Positions 27,001-35,732 are shown, counted from the first letter of the stretch. The stretch: DNA of 64,000 bases from Mesorhizobium loti (GCF_013170705.1 NZ_CP033334.1:5805501-5869500); one strand, 5' to 3'. Numbers and translations are program-made. The notes: generated by a model not told the origin, from the letters alone.

Positions 27001-27143
27001 GGGTCTTCCTTCTGGCCCATGCGCATCAGGCCGAGCGCACCGGCGATGATGATCAGCCCGAACAGGAACCGCGCTATTGAGGGGTGGCCGATGGCCCAGC
27101 GCGAAAGGTTGAAGGGCCGCTTTTCTTCAGTGGAGGTCGTCAT
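24003..27143 (-). CDS. RND-family efflux permease (AcrB/MexB-like, HAE1 type)
   Basis: 1046 residues, the usual length for the inner-membrane trimeric RND pump. It shows the N-terminal membrane helix, two large periplasmic loops, and the helix-4 motif G-L-L-V-D-D-A-M-I-V-V-E with the paired aspartates of the proton relay. It expels drugs or toxic metabolites together with the adjacent membrane-fusion protein. No outer-membrane channel gene lies in the window, so a TolC encoded elsewhere is expected. It is transcribed behind the fusion-protein gene after a 243-bp gap, in the order tetR, fusion protein, pump. Confidence 0.9.
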   Translation of the reverse strand: MTTSTEEKRPFNLSRWAIGHPSIARFLFGLIIIAGALGLMRMGQKEDPDFTFRVMVVQAIWPGSSIQEMEDQVVNKIERKLQETPHLDFVRSFTRAGSAIITVQIKGDTNAAEVTDAFYQVRKKVGDISGDLPQGLLGPYFNDEFGDTFITLHSISGDGFSYPELKKFAIQARDMLLTTPGVEKAVIIGDQPEKLYIDVSSKALAERGLTLTDLQNAIKGQNNVDPAGAVDTGVNSVRISVEGDVTKAADIRELRLRAGGQVTRLGDIATVTSGLEDPFQRKYRFNGHESVQLGVVMAKGFKVTDVGKDVEATYKRFEEALPYGVSVDQISDQPGVVTDAVAEFMHALGEALLIVLVVSFLSIGWRSGLVIAIAIPLVLAATFAIMYELGIDLQRISLGALIIALGLLVDDAMIVVEMMERKLEEGLVKIEAASFAYTSTAFPMLTGTLITTAGFIPVGFAASTAGEYVRTLFYVVGIALIVSWFVAVYFTPWLGNMILKQRKHAGTHHDAFDTRFYRRLRSTVGWAVRHRIIVLVMTLVTFATSLWAFQFIPQNFFPQSSRPEILVDLWLPEGTSIKEVEAQAKALEAKMMDDKDKRFIATYIGEGAPRFFLPLDQQLSNPNFAQMLVMANDEPARERLIVKLRTVLAEDFPSIRAKVDRLFLGPPTGWPVQMRVMGPDRQEVRRIADQVKAKFRENPLLGAVHDDWLEPVPAMKLVIDQDRARALGVTSQRIRQMLQATMSGAPLDNFRDGEETVSIVAREPDASRSLLSSVDSVYIPTDFGGFVPLSQVAKVVPVLEQGIEWRRDRLPTISVRATLPDGVQSNDVVTKMYKDIQGLRDGLAPGYKIEIQGGAEDSAESQASIAAKAPIMLAIIVVLLMIQLQNFGKAMLVLATGPLGIIGAAAALLISGAPFGFVAILGVIALLGIIMRNSIILVDQIDQDIARGMERSEAIIGSAVRRFRPIVLTAMTAVLALIPISRAVFWGPLAYAMMGGIVVATVLTILVLPAGYALFFGREPKKRGVDAAEASATELPERPQLALAAE

Positions 27144-27386
27144 CGGTGCTGTCCACTTTGCTGTTTGCCGGCGCCTGGTGCCTCGAAGAAGCGCGGCGCG
27201 CGAAAACGAAATCAGTTGCGTTCGATACTGGCTTCCGGGCGGCGAGGCTTTCCGAGCGGAGAGACACTCATCGCGGTGGGACGCTAGGGTCGATGCGGGG
27301 GTACATCGGCCTTGACGTCTCGACCTTCGGGCGCACGCCGCCCGGAAACCTGCGGCCGCGGGAACGCGCGGCCGACCTGTCTGTCC

Positions 27387-28529
27387 TCAGCGCAGTCGGC
27401 TGGCGTCGTCACCATCGGCCGAGGCGGATTGCTGCGCGATGCCGCCGGCGAGCTTCACCTTCAGATTCTCGGTCATGAACTGTGTGCCGGCGGCGACCAC
27501 GATATCGCCGGGATTCAATCCTTCGGCGACGCGCACGCCATCGGCGGCGAACTTGGCAACCTTCACCGGACGGGCGTGGACGGTGTCGGCGCCACGATCG
27601 ACGGTCCAGACGATCGACTGGTTATCTTTCTCAGCCAACGCGCTCAGCGGGATCGATACGAGTTGCTTTTCGTTGGCCGCCGAAGCCTCGATATTGGCGG
27701 TCATGCCGAGAAGCACACGCTGGTCGTTGGGCAGGCTGACGCGGACGGCGAAGGTGCGCGACTGCGGATCGGCGCTGCCGGCAACCTCGCGGACCTTGCC
27801 GTCGAGCGTCAGTGTGTTGTCGGACCAGAAGCCGGCCTTGACCGGCTTGCCCGGCTTGAACTCGGCGATCTCCATTTCGGGGACCGCGATCAGCACTTCC
27901 TTCTCGCCGTCGACCGCGACGGTGACCACCGGCGCGCCGGAGCCGACCACCTGGCCGACATCGGCATTCACCGCCGTGACGATGCCGTCCTTGTCGGCCT
28001 TGAGGTCGGTATAGCCGACCTGGTTCTTGGCCTGTGCAAGTGACGAACGGGCGGAGTCGCGCGTGGCGACCGCCTGGTCATAGGTCAGCGTCGCCTGTTC
28101 GAGCTGCGATTTCGGCGAGAAATTCTTGGCGAAAAGCTGCTCGGCGCGCTTGCGCGCAAGCTCTGTCGTCTCGACCTGCCGTTCGGCGGCATCAAGAGCT
28201 GCCTGCGCGCTCTTGACCGAAAGGTCGTAGTCGGTGGGATCGATGCGGGCGAGCACATCGCCCGGCGCCACGTGCTGGCCGATGTCGACAAGGCGCTCGG
28301 TGATCTTGCCGTTGACGCGGAAAGCCAGCGCGCTTTCGGTGCGGGCCCGCACCGAACCGGAATAGGAAAGCGTGCGGGTGTCATGCGCCTGGGCAATCTC
28401 GACGACCTTGACCGGGCGGATGATCTCCTTGACCTCGGCCTTTTCCTGGCTGCAGCCGGCAAGCGTGAGCCCTGCAACGACCAAGCCCGCGACCGGCAAC
28501 CGGCGGATGATGGAATTGGACAAAGACAT
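27387..28529 (-). CDS. RND membrane-fusion lipoprotein (periplasmic adaptor)
   Basis: 380 residues of the HlyD/AcrA family with a lipobox (L-T-L-A-G-C) close to the N-terminus, so the mature protein is anchored by a lipidated cysteine. A coiled-coil hairpin is expected between about residues 95 and 165. I chose the ATG at 28529, which has GGGAG eight bases upstream and puts the signal sequence at the right distance, over an in-frame start at 28562. It forms the operon tetR, adaptor, pump. Confidence 0.88.
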   Translation of the reverse strand: MSLSNSIIRRLPVAGLVVAGLTLAGCSQEKAEVKEIIRPVKVVEIAQAHDTRTLSYSGSVRARTESALAFRVNGKITERLVDIGQHVAPGDVLARIDPTDYDLSVKSAQAALDAAERQVETTELARKRAEQLFAKNFSPKSQLEQATLTYDQAVATRDSARSSLAQAKNQVGYTDLKADKDGIVTAVNADVGQVVGSGAPVVTVAVDGEKEVLIAVPEMEIAEFKPGKPVKAGFWSDNTLTLDGKVREVAGSADPQSRTFAVRVSLPNDQRVLLGMTANIEASAANEKQLVSIPLSALAEKDNQSIVWTVDRGADTVHARPVKVAKFAADGVRVAEGLNPGDIVVAAGTQFMTENLKVKLAGGIAQQSASADGDDASRLR

Positions 28530-28575
28530 CTGGTACTCCCGACTGAGGCGAACTGTCGACACCGGCGACCGGCGG

Positions 28576-29181
28576 CTATTTCAAGGCTCTGATGGCGTAA
28601 TCGATAAGTTCGTCGGGCATTGCCCGGTTGGTCTTGGCAAGGCACTGCGCCACCATCTGCGGGTGGCAGAGAATGACGGTGGCGGCGCCAAAGCAGCGCG
28701 AGGCGGCTTCGGGATCCTGCTCCCTGAACTCGCCGGTCTCGACGCCCTCGCGGATCACCTCGGCGAACAGGTCGTGAATGCTGTTGACGTGCTTGTCGAT
28801 GACGCTCCAGTCGCGCTCGAGCGCGACTATGACCATTTCATGGACCTTCTGCTCGTCGAGCATGGTCTCGAGCGTCATCTTGTACTGGGCATGAATGTAG
28901 CGACGCAGCCGCTCCTCCGCACTGATCGGCAGGTGCATGATCTCGTAGGCCATCTTGTAGCTGGCGCCGAGCATCCGGCCGCAAACGGCTTGGTGGATTT
29001 CAACCTTGGAGGCGAAGAAACGGTATATGTTGGCCGGCGACATCCCAAGTTCGCGGGCTATGTCCGCGACATTCGTCTTGCCGTAGCCATAGTGCCGGAA
29101 TAGGCGCTCGGCGCAGTCGAGAATGCGTGTCACATTCTCCTGCCTGGCGGCATCGGCCATGATGTTGGCTGCTTCGGACAT
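28576..29181 (-). CDS. TetR-family repressor of the RND operon
   Basis: 201 residues. The N-terminal helix-turn-helix (G-Y-G-K-T-N-V-A-D-I-A-R-E-L-G-M-S-P-A-N-I-Y-R split across two helices) is typical TetR. The C-terminal 140 residues form the ligand-binding part. It is the first gene of the minus-strand efflux operon, and a perfect 15-bp-arm palindrome begins 14 bases upstream of its start. Autorepression together with control of the pump is the likely arrangement. Confidence 0.88.
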   Translation of the reverse strand: MSEAANIMADAARQENVTRILDCAERLFRHYGYGKTNVADIARELGMSPANIYRFFASKVEIHQAVCGRMLGASYKMAYEIMHLPISAEERLRRYIHAQYKMTLETMLDEQKVHEMVIVALERDWSVIDKHVNSIHDLFAEVIREGVETGEFREQDPEAASRCFGAATVILCHPQMVAQCLAKTNRAMPDELIDYAIRALK

Positions 29182-29194
29182 GGGTCCCTGTCGT

Positions 29195-29232
29195 TTTACG
29201 AGTGACGAATTTTAATTTTCGTCACTCGTAAA
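29195..29232. promoter_or_regulatory. 38-bp palindrome, probable TetR operator
   Basis: Perfect inverted arms TTTACGAGTGACGAA (29195-29209) and TTCGTCACTCGTAAA (29218-29232) around an 8-base AT-rich centre. It lies directly upstream of the tetR start codon at 29181, where the minus-strand promoter is expected, so a bound repressor would block transcription of the efflux operon. Confidence 0.8.
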
Positions 29233-29614
29233 TTGAAGAGAGGGCGATGTCAACGCGAAATCGACGTACGCGTATAATTGGTGACAGATGGTGACAGAAG
29301 GCTGACGCGACAACCGGCGCTCGCGATAGGAGGCAGTCGCTGATGAGTTCGTCATCCTAGGCGGAGCAAGGAGCGCAGCGACGCGGCGCAGACCCTAGGA
29401 TCCATTCCATGACGTCGGTCAAAAAATGCTGCGGATCAATATGTTACATCAAAAGGCCCGCAGAGAGCCATTCCCAACCGCTGGAGCACGGCCGCGAGGT
29501 CACGGCATGGATCCTAGGGTTTCCGCGACGGAGCTTCGCTCCTGCTCCACCCTAGAATGACGAAGTCGCCGGTCCGCGGCAAATTGTCGAGGTCTAGCAA
29601 AAATGACGGTGCGC
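29233..29614. repeat. Gene-free gap with two copies of a dispersed repeat
   Basis: No gene is seen from the TetR operator to the acyl-CoA synthetase stop. A copy of the GGATCCTAGGGTCTGCGCC repeat lies at 29347-29413 in inverted orientation relative to the copy near 524-600. A more diverged copy lies at 29500-29567 in direct orientation. Each has internal symmetry around the CCTAG motifs. The rest of the gap shows nothing I can name. Confidence 0.75.
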
Positions 29615-31255
29615 TCACGCCACCTTGGCCATCTCCCGCAGCCGGAACTTCTGGATCTTGCCGGTCGACGTCTTCGGTATCTCCGCAAAAATCACCGCTT
29701 TCGGCACTTTGAAACGGGCAAGCAGTGCACGGCAATGCTCGATGATCTCGGCTTCGGTCGCGGTCTTGCCGGGCTTCAGTTCGACATAGGCCACGGGCAC
29801 CTCGCCCCATTTGTCGTCCGCGCGGGCAACCACACCGCACGACGCCACAGCCGGGTGTTTGTAGAGTGCGTCCTCGACCTCGATCGAGGAGATGTTTTCG
29901 CCACCCGAGATGATGATGTCCTTCGAACGGTCCTTGAGCTGGATGTAGCCGTCGGGATGCATGACGCCGAGGTCACCCGAGTGGAACCAGCCGCCGGCGA
30001 AGGCTTCGTCGCTTGCCTTGCGGTTCTTCAGATAACCCTTCATGACGATGTTGCCGCGGAACATGACCTCGCCGATCGTCTCGCCGTCGGCCGGCGTCGT
30101 CTGCATCGTCTCGGGATCCATGACGGTCAGGCCTTCGAGGGCTGCGTAGCGGACGCCCTGCCTTGCCTTCTTGGCGCTGCGCTCGCCTTTTGCCAGACTG
30201 TCCCATTCACCGTGCCATTCGTTGACCACCGCCGGACCATAGGTCTCGGTCAGGCCGTAGAGGTGGGTGACGGCAAAGCCGGCATCGGCCATGCCCGACA
30301 GCACGGCTTCCGGCGGCGGCGCGGCCGCGGTGTTGAAGGTGACGGTCTGCGGGAATTCGCGCTTGTCCTCATCCCGGGCATTGATCAGCACCGACATCAC
30401 GACCGGCGCGCCACACAGATGGGTGACGCCATGATCGGCAATGGCATCGTAGATCGGCTTCGGCCGCACCCAGCGCAGGCAGACATGGGTGCCGGCCTGG
30501 ACGGCGAGCGTCCAAGGAAAGCACCAGCCGTTGCAATGGAACATCGGCAGCGTCCACAGATAGACGGCGTGCTTGGCCATGCCGGCATGGATCGTGTTGG
30601 TGTAGGCCATCAGCGCCGCACCACGATGGTGGTAGACGACACCCTTCGGATTGCCCGTCGTGCCGGAGGTGTAGTTGAGCGAGATGGCGTCCCATTCATC
30701 GTCCGGCATCGACCAGGCGAAGCCCTCGTCGCCGCCAGCGACAAAATCCTCATAGTCTGATGCGCCGATCCGCTCGCCTTTCGGATAGGGCGCGTCGGCG
30801 GCGTATTCGGGATCATCATAGTCGATGACCAGCGGCTTGACCTTGGCCAGGTCAAGCGCCTGCCGGACGACACCTGAGAATTCACGGTCGACGATCAGCA
30901 CCTTGGTCTCGGCATGGTCGAGCTGGAAGGCGATGACCGCGGCGTCGAGGCGAGTGTTGAGCGAATGCAGCACCGCCCTGGTCATCGGCACGCCGAAATG
31001 CGCCTCCAGCATTGGCGGCGTGTTGGACAGCATGACGGTGACCGTGTCGCCCTTGCCGATGCCGCGCTTCTGAAGCGCCGAGGCAAGCTTCAGCGAGCGA
31101 CGCCAGAAATCACGATAGGAGGTGCGCTGGCCGCCATGGATGATGGCGGCATGATCAGGATAGGTCTTTGCGGCCCGCTCCAGATAGGTAAGCGGCGTCA
31201 GCGGCTGGTGGTTGGCCGCGTTCCTGTCAAGATCCTGTTCGTAGCGATTGCCCAT
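29615..31255 (-). CDS. AMP-forming acyl-CoA synthetase
   Basis: 546 residues of the adenylate-forming superfamily. Motifs: Y-T-S-G-T-T-G-N-P-K-G (phosphate loop) near residue 191, Y-G-L-T-E-T-Y-G-P in the middle, G-W-F-H-S-G-D-L-G, K-D-x-I-I-S-G-G-E-N-I-S and the catalytic lysine region K-T-S-T-G-K-I-Q-K near the end. It activates a carboxylic acid with ATP and CoA. The length and motifs resemble medium-chain and methylmercaptopropionyl-CoA ligases alike, so the acid is not predictable. It stands alone, divergent from the SorC regulator across about 200 bp. Confidence 0.88.
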   Translation of the reverse strand: MGNRYEQDLDRNAANHQPLTPLTYLERAAKTYPDHAAIIHGGQRTSYRDFWRRSLKLASALQKRGIGKGDTVTVMLSNTPPMLEAHFGVPMTRAVLHSLNTRLDAAVIAFQLDHAETKVLIVDREFSGVVRQALDLAKVKPLVIDYDDPEYAADAPYPKGERIGASDYEDFVAGGDEGFAWSMPDDEWDAISLNYTSGTTGNPKGVVYHHRGAALMAYTNTIHAGMAKHAVYLWTLPMFHCNGWCFPWTLAVQAGTHVCLRWVRPKPIYDAIADHGVTHLCGAPVVMSVLINARDEDKREFPQTVTFNTAAAPPPEAVLSGMADAGFAVTHLYGLTETYGPAVVNEWHGEWDSLAKGERSAKKARQGVRYAALEGLTVMDPETMQTTPADGETIGEVMFRGNIVMKGYLKNRKASDEAFAGGWFHSGDLGVMHPDGYIQLKDRSKDIIISGGENISSIEVEDALYKHPAVASCGVVARADDKWGEVPVAYVELKPGKTATEAEIIEHCRALLARFKVPKAVIFAEIPKTSTGKIQKFRLREMAKVA

Positions 31256-31457
31256 CCCGGTCTCCCCAAAGTTCTTTTCGAGCTTTCTAACCCCAGGACT
31301 CTTGTCAGGCCATCCCCCCGGAGGGCCGAAAATGCTATGCTATGCAGGCTTTGTAGAACGGCGATCCCGGATGCACCTTGCCGAGAGACGATCGTGTCCC
31401 CGCATCCGAATTTGACTTTTGTCGAGAGCCGTGACTAATGTCAGCCGAGGAGACGGC

Positions 31458-32423
31458 ATGGCGATCCGACCGGCAGAACAGCTCATTCACAAGGCCGCCT
31501 GGCTCTACTATGCGCATGGCCTGCGGCAGGACCAGGTTGCGAGCCAGCTTAACATTTCCCGTGCTTCGGTGGCCATGTATCTGCGCAAGGCGCGCGAGAC
31601 CGGCATCGTCAACATCTCGACCTCGACGCAGCTGTTCACCGACGATGTGATGGCGCGCAAGCTCGAGGACGCGCTGGGCCTCGACGCGGTCTGGATCGCG
31701 CCGGAGAACGGCCACATCCCCGACCCTTCGACTGATATCGCCGTGCTGGCGGCGAGCGTCTTTCTGGAACTGGTCAAGAAGGGTGACCGCATCGGCGTCG
31801 CCTGGGGCCGCACCGTCTACATGATCGCCGACATCATGTCCTATGCCGACCTGCAGGAGGTCACGGTGGTGCAGCTTTGCGGCAACCTCGGCGCACCCTA
31901 CTCCTATCGGCCCGACCAGTGCACCATGGAAATCGCACGCCGGCTCAACGCCAAGGGGTTGAACTTCTATGCGCCGCTGGTGCTGTCGACGGAAGAGCTG
32001 GCGCGCGCGCTGCGGGACGAACCGGTGATCCGCGAGCAGTTGTCGGGAATCAAGGACTGCGATCTCGCACTCTACTCGGTCGGCGCGGTCGACGCCGAGA
32101 GCCATCTGGTCAAGTGCGGCGCGCTGACATCGGGCGAGATGGCGGAGCTGCGCAGCCGAGGTGCCGCGGGCGTCATTGCCGGGCAGATCATCGACGCCGA
32201 GGGCAAGGTGCTCGACTGCAGCTACAACCGCCGGGTGATCTCCGCCGAGCTTGCCTCGCTGCGCGCCATCGAAAAACGCCTGATGGTGGTGCAGGAGGAC
32301 AGCAAGTTCGAACCGCTGCTCGCGGCGATCGCTGGCGGGCTCTGCACGCATCTGGTGGTCGGCGCGCATATGGCGCAGCGGCTGCTCGATCATGCCGGAG
32401 CGGCAACCCAAAAGGTATCCTGA
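31458..32423 (+). CDS. SorC-family sugar-responsive transcriptional regulator
   Basis: 321 residues: an N-terminal helix-turn-helix (L-R-Q-D-Q-V-A-S-Q-L-N-I-S-R-A-S-V) followed by the sugar-phosphate-binding domain of the SorC/DeoR family, with G-D-R-I-G-V-A-W-G-R-T marking its start. The ATG at 31458 follows GAGGAGA and fits the family length. It lies 86 bp upstream of the bifunctional aldolase gene in the same direction, so a phosphorylated pentose or its breakdown product is the likely effector. It is the best candidate to bind the palindrome at 38358-38386. Confidence 0.85.
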   Translation: MAIRPAEQLIHKAAWLYYAHGLRQDQVASQLNISRASVAMYLRKARETGIVNISTSTQLFTDDVMARKLEDALGLDAVWIAPENGHIPDPSTDIAVLAASVFLELVKKGDRIGVAWGRTVYMIADIMSYADLQEVTVVQLCGNLGAPYSYRPDQCTMEIARRLNAKGLNFYAPLVLSTEELARALRDEPVIREQLSGIKDCDLALYSVGAVDAESHLVKCGALTSGEMAELRSRGAAGVIAGQIIDAEGKVLDCSYNRRVISAELASLRAIEKRLMVVQEDSKFEPLLAAIAGGLCTHLVVGAHMAQRLLDHAGAATQKVS

Positions 32424-32509
32424 ACCAGCAACCTTTCGCCGGCGCATTGTCATCAAGGCGTCGCGGCATCCTGTTTCACCACCCAAGACAGCAACTGGAC
32501 GAAGCGAAC

Positions 32510-34564
32510 ATGAAGAACCTGTGGAACGACGAAGCGGCGGAGAAACTTGTCGCCGACTATGCCAAGAAGGGCGTCGGCCGCGACCTGGCCTTGCGCGTCT
32601 ACACCACGCGGCTGCTGGGCGGCGTGCCGCAGCTCGTCCTGCATGGCGGCGGCAACACCTCCTGCAAGATCAAGGCAACCGACCTCGTCGGCGATGAATG
32701 GGACGTGCTCTGCGTCAAGGGCAGCGGCTGGGACATGGCCGTCATCGAGCCGCAAGGCCTGCCGGCGGTCAAGATGGGCGCCCTGCTCAAGGCGCGCGCG
32801 CTGGACAAGCTCTCCGACGAGGACATGGTGGCGCTGCAGCGGGCGAACCTGATCGATCCCTCTTCGCCCAATCCCTCGGTCGAAACGTTGCTGCATGCCT
32901 TCCTGCCGCACAAATTCGTCGACCACACCCATTCGACCGCGATCCTGGCCATCGTCGACCAGGAAGATTCGAAGCCGCTGGTGAAGACGGTCTTTGGCAG
33001 CAAGATGGGCTACGTGCCCTACATCATGCCAGGCTTCGACCTTGCCAAGGCGGCGGCCGACGTTTTCGATGCCGACCCGACCGTTGAAGGGCTGATCCTC
33101 GACAAGCACGGCATCTTCACCTTCGGCGACGATGCCAAACAGGCCTATGACCGGATGATCCACTATGTGAACGTCGCCGAGGACTATGTGGCCAGCCACG
33201 CCAAGCCGAAGGCGGCAAAGGCCGCGCTGCCGGCAAGGCTCGCGACGCCGGCCTCCATCGCTCCGATGCTGCGCGGCGCCGTCGCGGTGTCGCGCGGCGA
33301 AGGCCGTTTCGACCGCATGATCTCCGACTTTCGCACCTCCGACGCGATCGTCGATTTCATCAACTCGGCCGCGATCGCCGACTATGCCGGACGCGGCGTG
33401 TCGACACCGGATCTGTCGATCCGTATCAAGACAGGCCCGATGGCGGTGCCGGCGCCCGATGCCGACAAGGCGGGCGACTATAAGGCCATCATCAAGAGCC
33501 ATGTCGACGCCTTCGCCAAGGATTATCGCGCCTATTTCGAGACCAATGACGCGCTCGACGACGTCAAGCGCATCATGCTCGACCCGATGCCGCGGCTGAC
33601 GCTGGTGCCGGGCCTCGGCATGTTCGGCCATGGCCGTACGCTGAAGGACGCCAAAATCGCCTCCGACGTCGGCGAAATGTGGATCGAGGCGGTACGCGGC
33701 GCGGAAGCGGTCGGACGGTTCCATCCGCTGTCCAAGGCCGACCTCTTCCCGCTGGAATACTGGTCGCTCGAACAGGCCAAGCTTGCCTCCAACAAGCCGA
33801 AGCCGCTGACCGGCCAAGTGGTCCTGATCACCGGCGGCGCCGGCGCGATCGGGGCGGCAACGGCAAAACTGTTCGCCGACAATGGCGCCCATGCCGTCGT
33901 TGTCGATCTCGATGCCGACAAGGCTGCTGATGCCGCAAAGAAGGCCGGCAACAATTCGATCGGCGTCGCCGCCGACATCACCGATCCAGCCCAGGTGCGT
34001 GCCGCCTTCGACAAAGCGGTTGCCGTCTTCGGCGGCGTCGACATCCTGGTCTCCAATGCGGGAGCTGCCTGGGAAGGCCGGATCGGCGAACTCGATGATG
34101 CGCTTCTGCGCAAGAGCTTCGAGCTCAATTTCTTCGCCCACCAGTCGGCGGCGCAGAACGCCGTGCGCATCATGCTCGAACAGGGCACAGGCGGGGCGCT
34201 TTTGTTCAACACCTCCAAGCAGGCGGTGAACCCCGGTCCGAAATTCGGCGCCTATGGCGTACCGAAGGCGGCGACTTTGTTCCTGTCCAGGCAATATGCG
34301 CTCGACTACGGCGCCCATGGCATCCGCTCCAACGCCGTCAACGCCGATCGCATCCGGTCCGGCCTTCTGACCGACGCCATGATCGCCAGCCGCTCCGGCG
34401 CGCGCGGCGTCTCGGAGAAGGAGTACATGTCCGGCAATCTGCTCGGCCAGGAAGTGACCGCACAGGACGTGGCTCAGGCCTTCCTGCATCACGCGCTGGC
34501 CGAACGCACCACCGCTGACGTGACGACTGTCGACGGCGGCAACATCGCGGCGGCGCTGCGGTAG
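32510..34564 (+). CDS. Bifunctional class II aldolase / short-chain dehydrogenase (RhaD-like)
   Basis: 684 residues. The N-terminal about 430 form a class II aldolase domain with metal-ligand histidines in H-T-H-S-T and K-H-G-I-F. The C-terminal about 250 are a short-chain dehydrogenase with T-G-G-A-G-A-I-G and the catalytic Y-G-V-P-K. The best-known relatives cleave rhamnulose-1-phosphate to DHAP and lactaldehyde and then oxidise the aldehyde. Here no rhamnose isomerase, kinase or mutarotase is present. The partners are a SorC regulator, a ribose-type ABC importer, mtnK and mtnA. Cleavage of 5-methylthioribulose-1-phosphate or 5-deoxyribulose-1-phosphate is therefore the better prediction, with the dehydrogenase acting on the released aldehyde. 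Confidence 0.83.
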   Translation: MKNLWNDEAAEKLVADYAKKGVGRDLALRVYTTRLLGGVPQLVLHGGGNTSCKIKATDLVGDEWDVLCVKGSGWDMAVIEPQGLPAVKMGALLKARALDKLSDEDMVALQRANLIDPSSPNPSVETLLHAFLPHKFVDHTHSTAILAIVDQEDSKPLVKTVFGSKMGYVPYIMPGFDLAKAAADVFDADPTVEGLILDKHGIFTFGDDAKQAYDRMIHYVNVAEDYVASHAKPKAAKAALPARLATPASIAPMLRGAVAVSRGEGRFDRMISDFRTSDAIVDFINSAAIADYAGRGVSTPDLSIRIKTGPMAVPAPDADKAGDYKAIIKSHVDAFAKDYRAYFETNDALDDVKRIMLDPMPRLTLVPGLGMFGHGRTLKDAKIASDVGEMWIEAVRGAEAVGRFHPLSKADLFPLEYWSLEQAKLASNKPKPLTGQVVLITGGAGAIGAATAKLFADNGAHAVVVDLDADKAADAAKKAGNNSIGVAADITDPAQVRAAFDKAVAVFGGVDILVSNAGAAWEGRIGELDDALLRKSFELNFFAHQSAAQNAVRIMLEQGTGGALLFNTSKQAVNPGPKFGAYGVPKAATLFLSRQYALDYGAHGIRSNAVNADRIRSGLLTDAMIASRSGARGVSEKEYMSGNLLGQEVTAQDVAQAFLHHALAERTTADVTTVDGGNIAAALR

Positions 34565-34583
34565 GCATTTTCGGCTGACAACA

Positions 34584-34611
34584 AAAAAGGGCGGCTCACG
34601 GCCGCCCTTTT
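34584..34611. terminator. Bidirectional terminator
   Basis: Arms AAAAGGGCGGC and GCCGCCCTTTT around a 5-base loop, with an A-run before and a T-run after, between the convergent aldolase gene (stop at 34564) and the sugar-binding protein gene (stop at 34632). It has the full features of an intrinsic terminator in both directions. Confidence 0.9.
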
Positions 34612-34631
34612 CATATCTGTCGTGACGATCC

Positions 34632-35684
34632 TTACTTCGCGTTCGGATTCGGCATCCAGGCCGGCATGGCGACATCGGCATGGGCGAACTGCGGCAGCTT
34701 GGCCGACAGGTCTTCCATGTTCTTGATGTCCTTGTCGATCAGTTCCTTCTGGGTGATCAGCGTCGGCGGCACAATGACGTTGTGGCCGGGGTCCTCACCA
34801 GCGAGCAGCTGTGCCAGAGCGCGCACCGAGACTTGGCCGACAACGGCCGGGTTGGTCGCCGCGGTCGCTGCCCAGGCGCTGTCGGGCTCGCGCATCGCCG
34901 CGATATCCGAAGTCGAGATATCGGCCGAATAGATCTTGATGCCCTTGTTCAAGCCGGCTTCGTCGACGGCGATCTTCACGCCCTTGGCGAATTCGTCATA
35001 GGGGGCGAACATCACCTTGATATCGGGATGTGCCGACAGCACCGAACGCGCCTGGTTGGCGACGGAGTTGGCGATCGGGTTGTCGAGCGTGCCGAACATG
35101 GCCACTTCCTTGATGCCCGCATACTTCTTCTTCACGTCGACCCAGGTCTCGTTGCGGCGGTCGAGCGGCGCGATGCCGGCGACATAGACATAGCCGGCAT
35201 TCCAGCTTTCGCCATTGTCCTTGACCGCCTGCTCGAGCGCGAGGCGGGCAAGGTCTTTGTCCGACTGTTCGATCTGCGGGATCTTGGGGTTTTCGACATT
35301 GACGTCGAAAGCCACCACCTTGATGCCGGCGTCGACAGCGCGCTGGGCGGCGTCCTTCATCGATTCCGTCAGGCCGTGCTGGATGATGATGCCCTGTACG
35401 CCGAGCGCGATCGCCTGGTCGACCATGTCGGACTGGAGGGCGGCGTCCTGGCGGCTGTCGAGCACGCGCAGGTCGATGCCGAGCGCCTTCGACTGCGCCT
35501 CGACGCCCGAGAGATAGGCCTGGAAGAAGTCACCAGTCGAGAGATAGCGCACCAGCGCGATCTTGACGCCGGGCTTGTCGAACGGCGCCGGCTTGTCCGC
35601 GGCCAGCGCGGGAAACTGCATCAGCATGGTTGCCCCGGCCAGCCCGAGCGCCACCTTCCCCAGAAGTCTTCTTGTGATGTTCAC
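34632..35684 (-). CDS. Ribose-type ABC sugar-binding periplasmic protein
   Basis: 350 residues with a cleavable signal peptide (basic start, hydrophobic core, A-L-A-A-D cleavage region near residue 29) and the RbsB-like periplasmic fold. The GTG at 35684 has GGAGG about eight bases upstream. The frame continues to 35714, but no ribosome site supports that. It is the last gene of the minus-strand operon ATPase, permease, binding protein. The linked mtnK, mtnA and aldolase genes suggest a 5-modified ribose as ligand. Confidence 0.85.
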   Translation of the reverse strand: MNITRRLLGKVALGLAGATMLMQFPALAADKPAPFDKPGVKIALVRYLSTGDFFQAYLSGVEAQSKALGIDLRVLDSRQDAALQSDMVDQAIALGVQGIIIQHGLTESMKDAAQRAVDAGIKVVAFDVNVENPKIPQIEQSDKDLARLALEQAVKDNGESWNAGYVYVAGIAPLDRRNETWVDVKKKYAGIKEVAMFGTLDNPIANSVANQARSVLSAHPDIKVMFAPYDEFAKGVKIAVDEAGLNKGIKIYSADISTSDIAAMREPDSAWAATAATNPAVVGQVSVRALAQLLAGEDPGHNVIVPPTLITQKELIDKDIKNMEDLSAKLPQFAHADVAMPAWMPNPNAK

Positions 35685-35732
35685 CTTGTTTTCCTCCACT
35701 CTTGTTGAGCCCAAAAACCTATCCGGCCGAAA

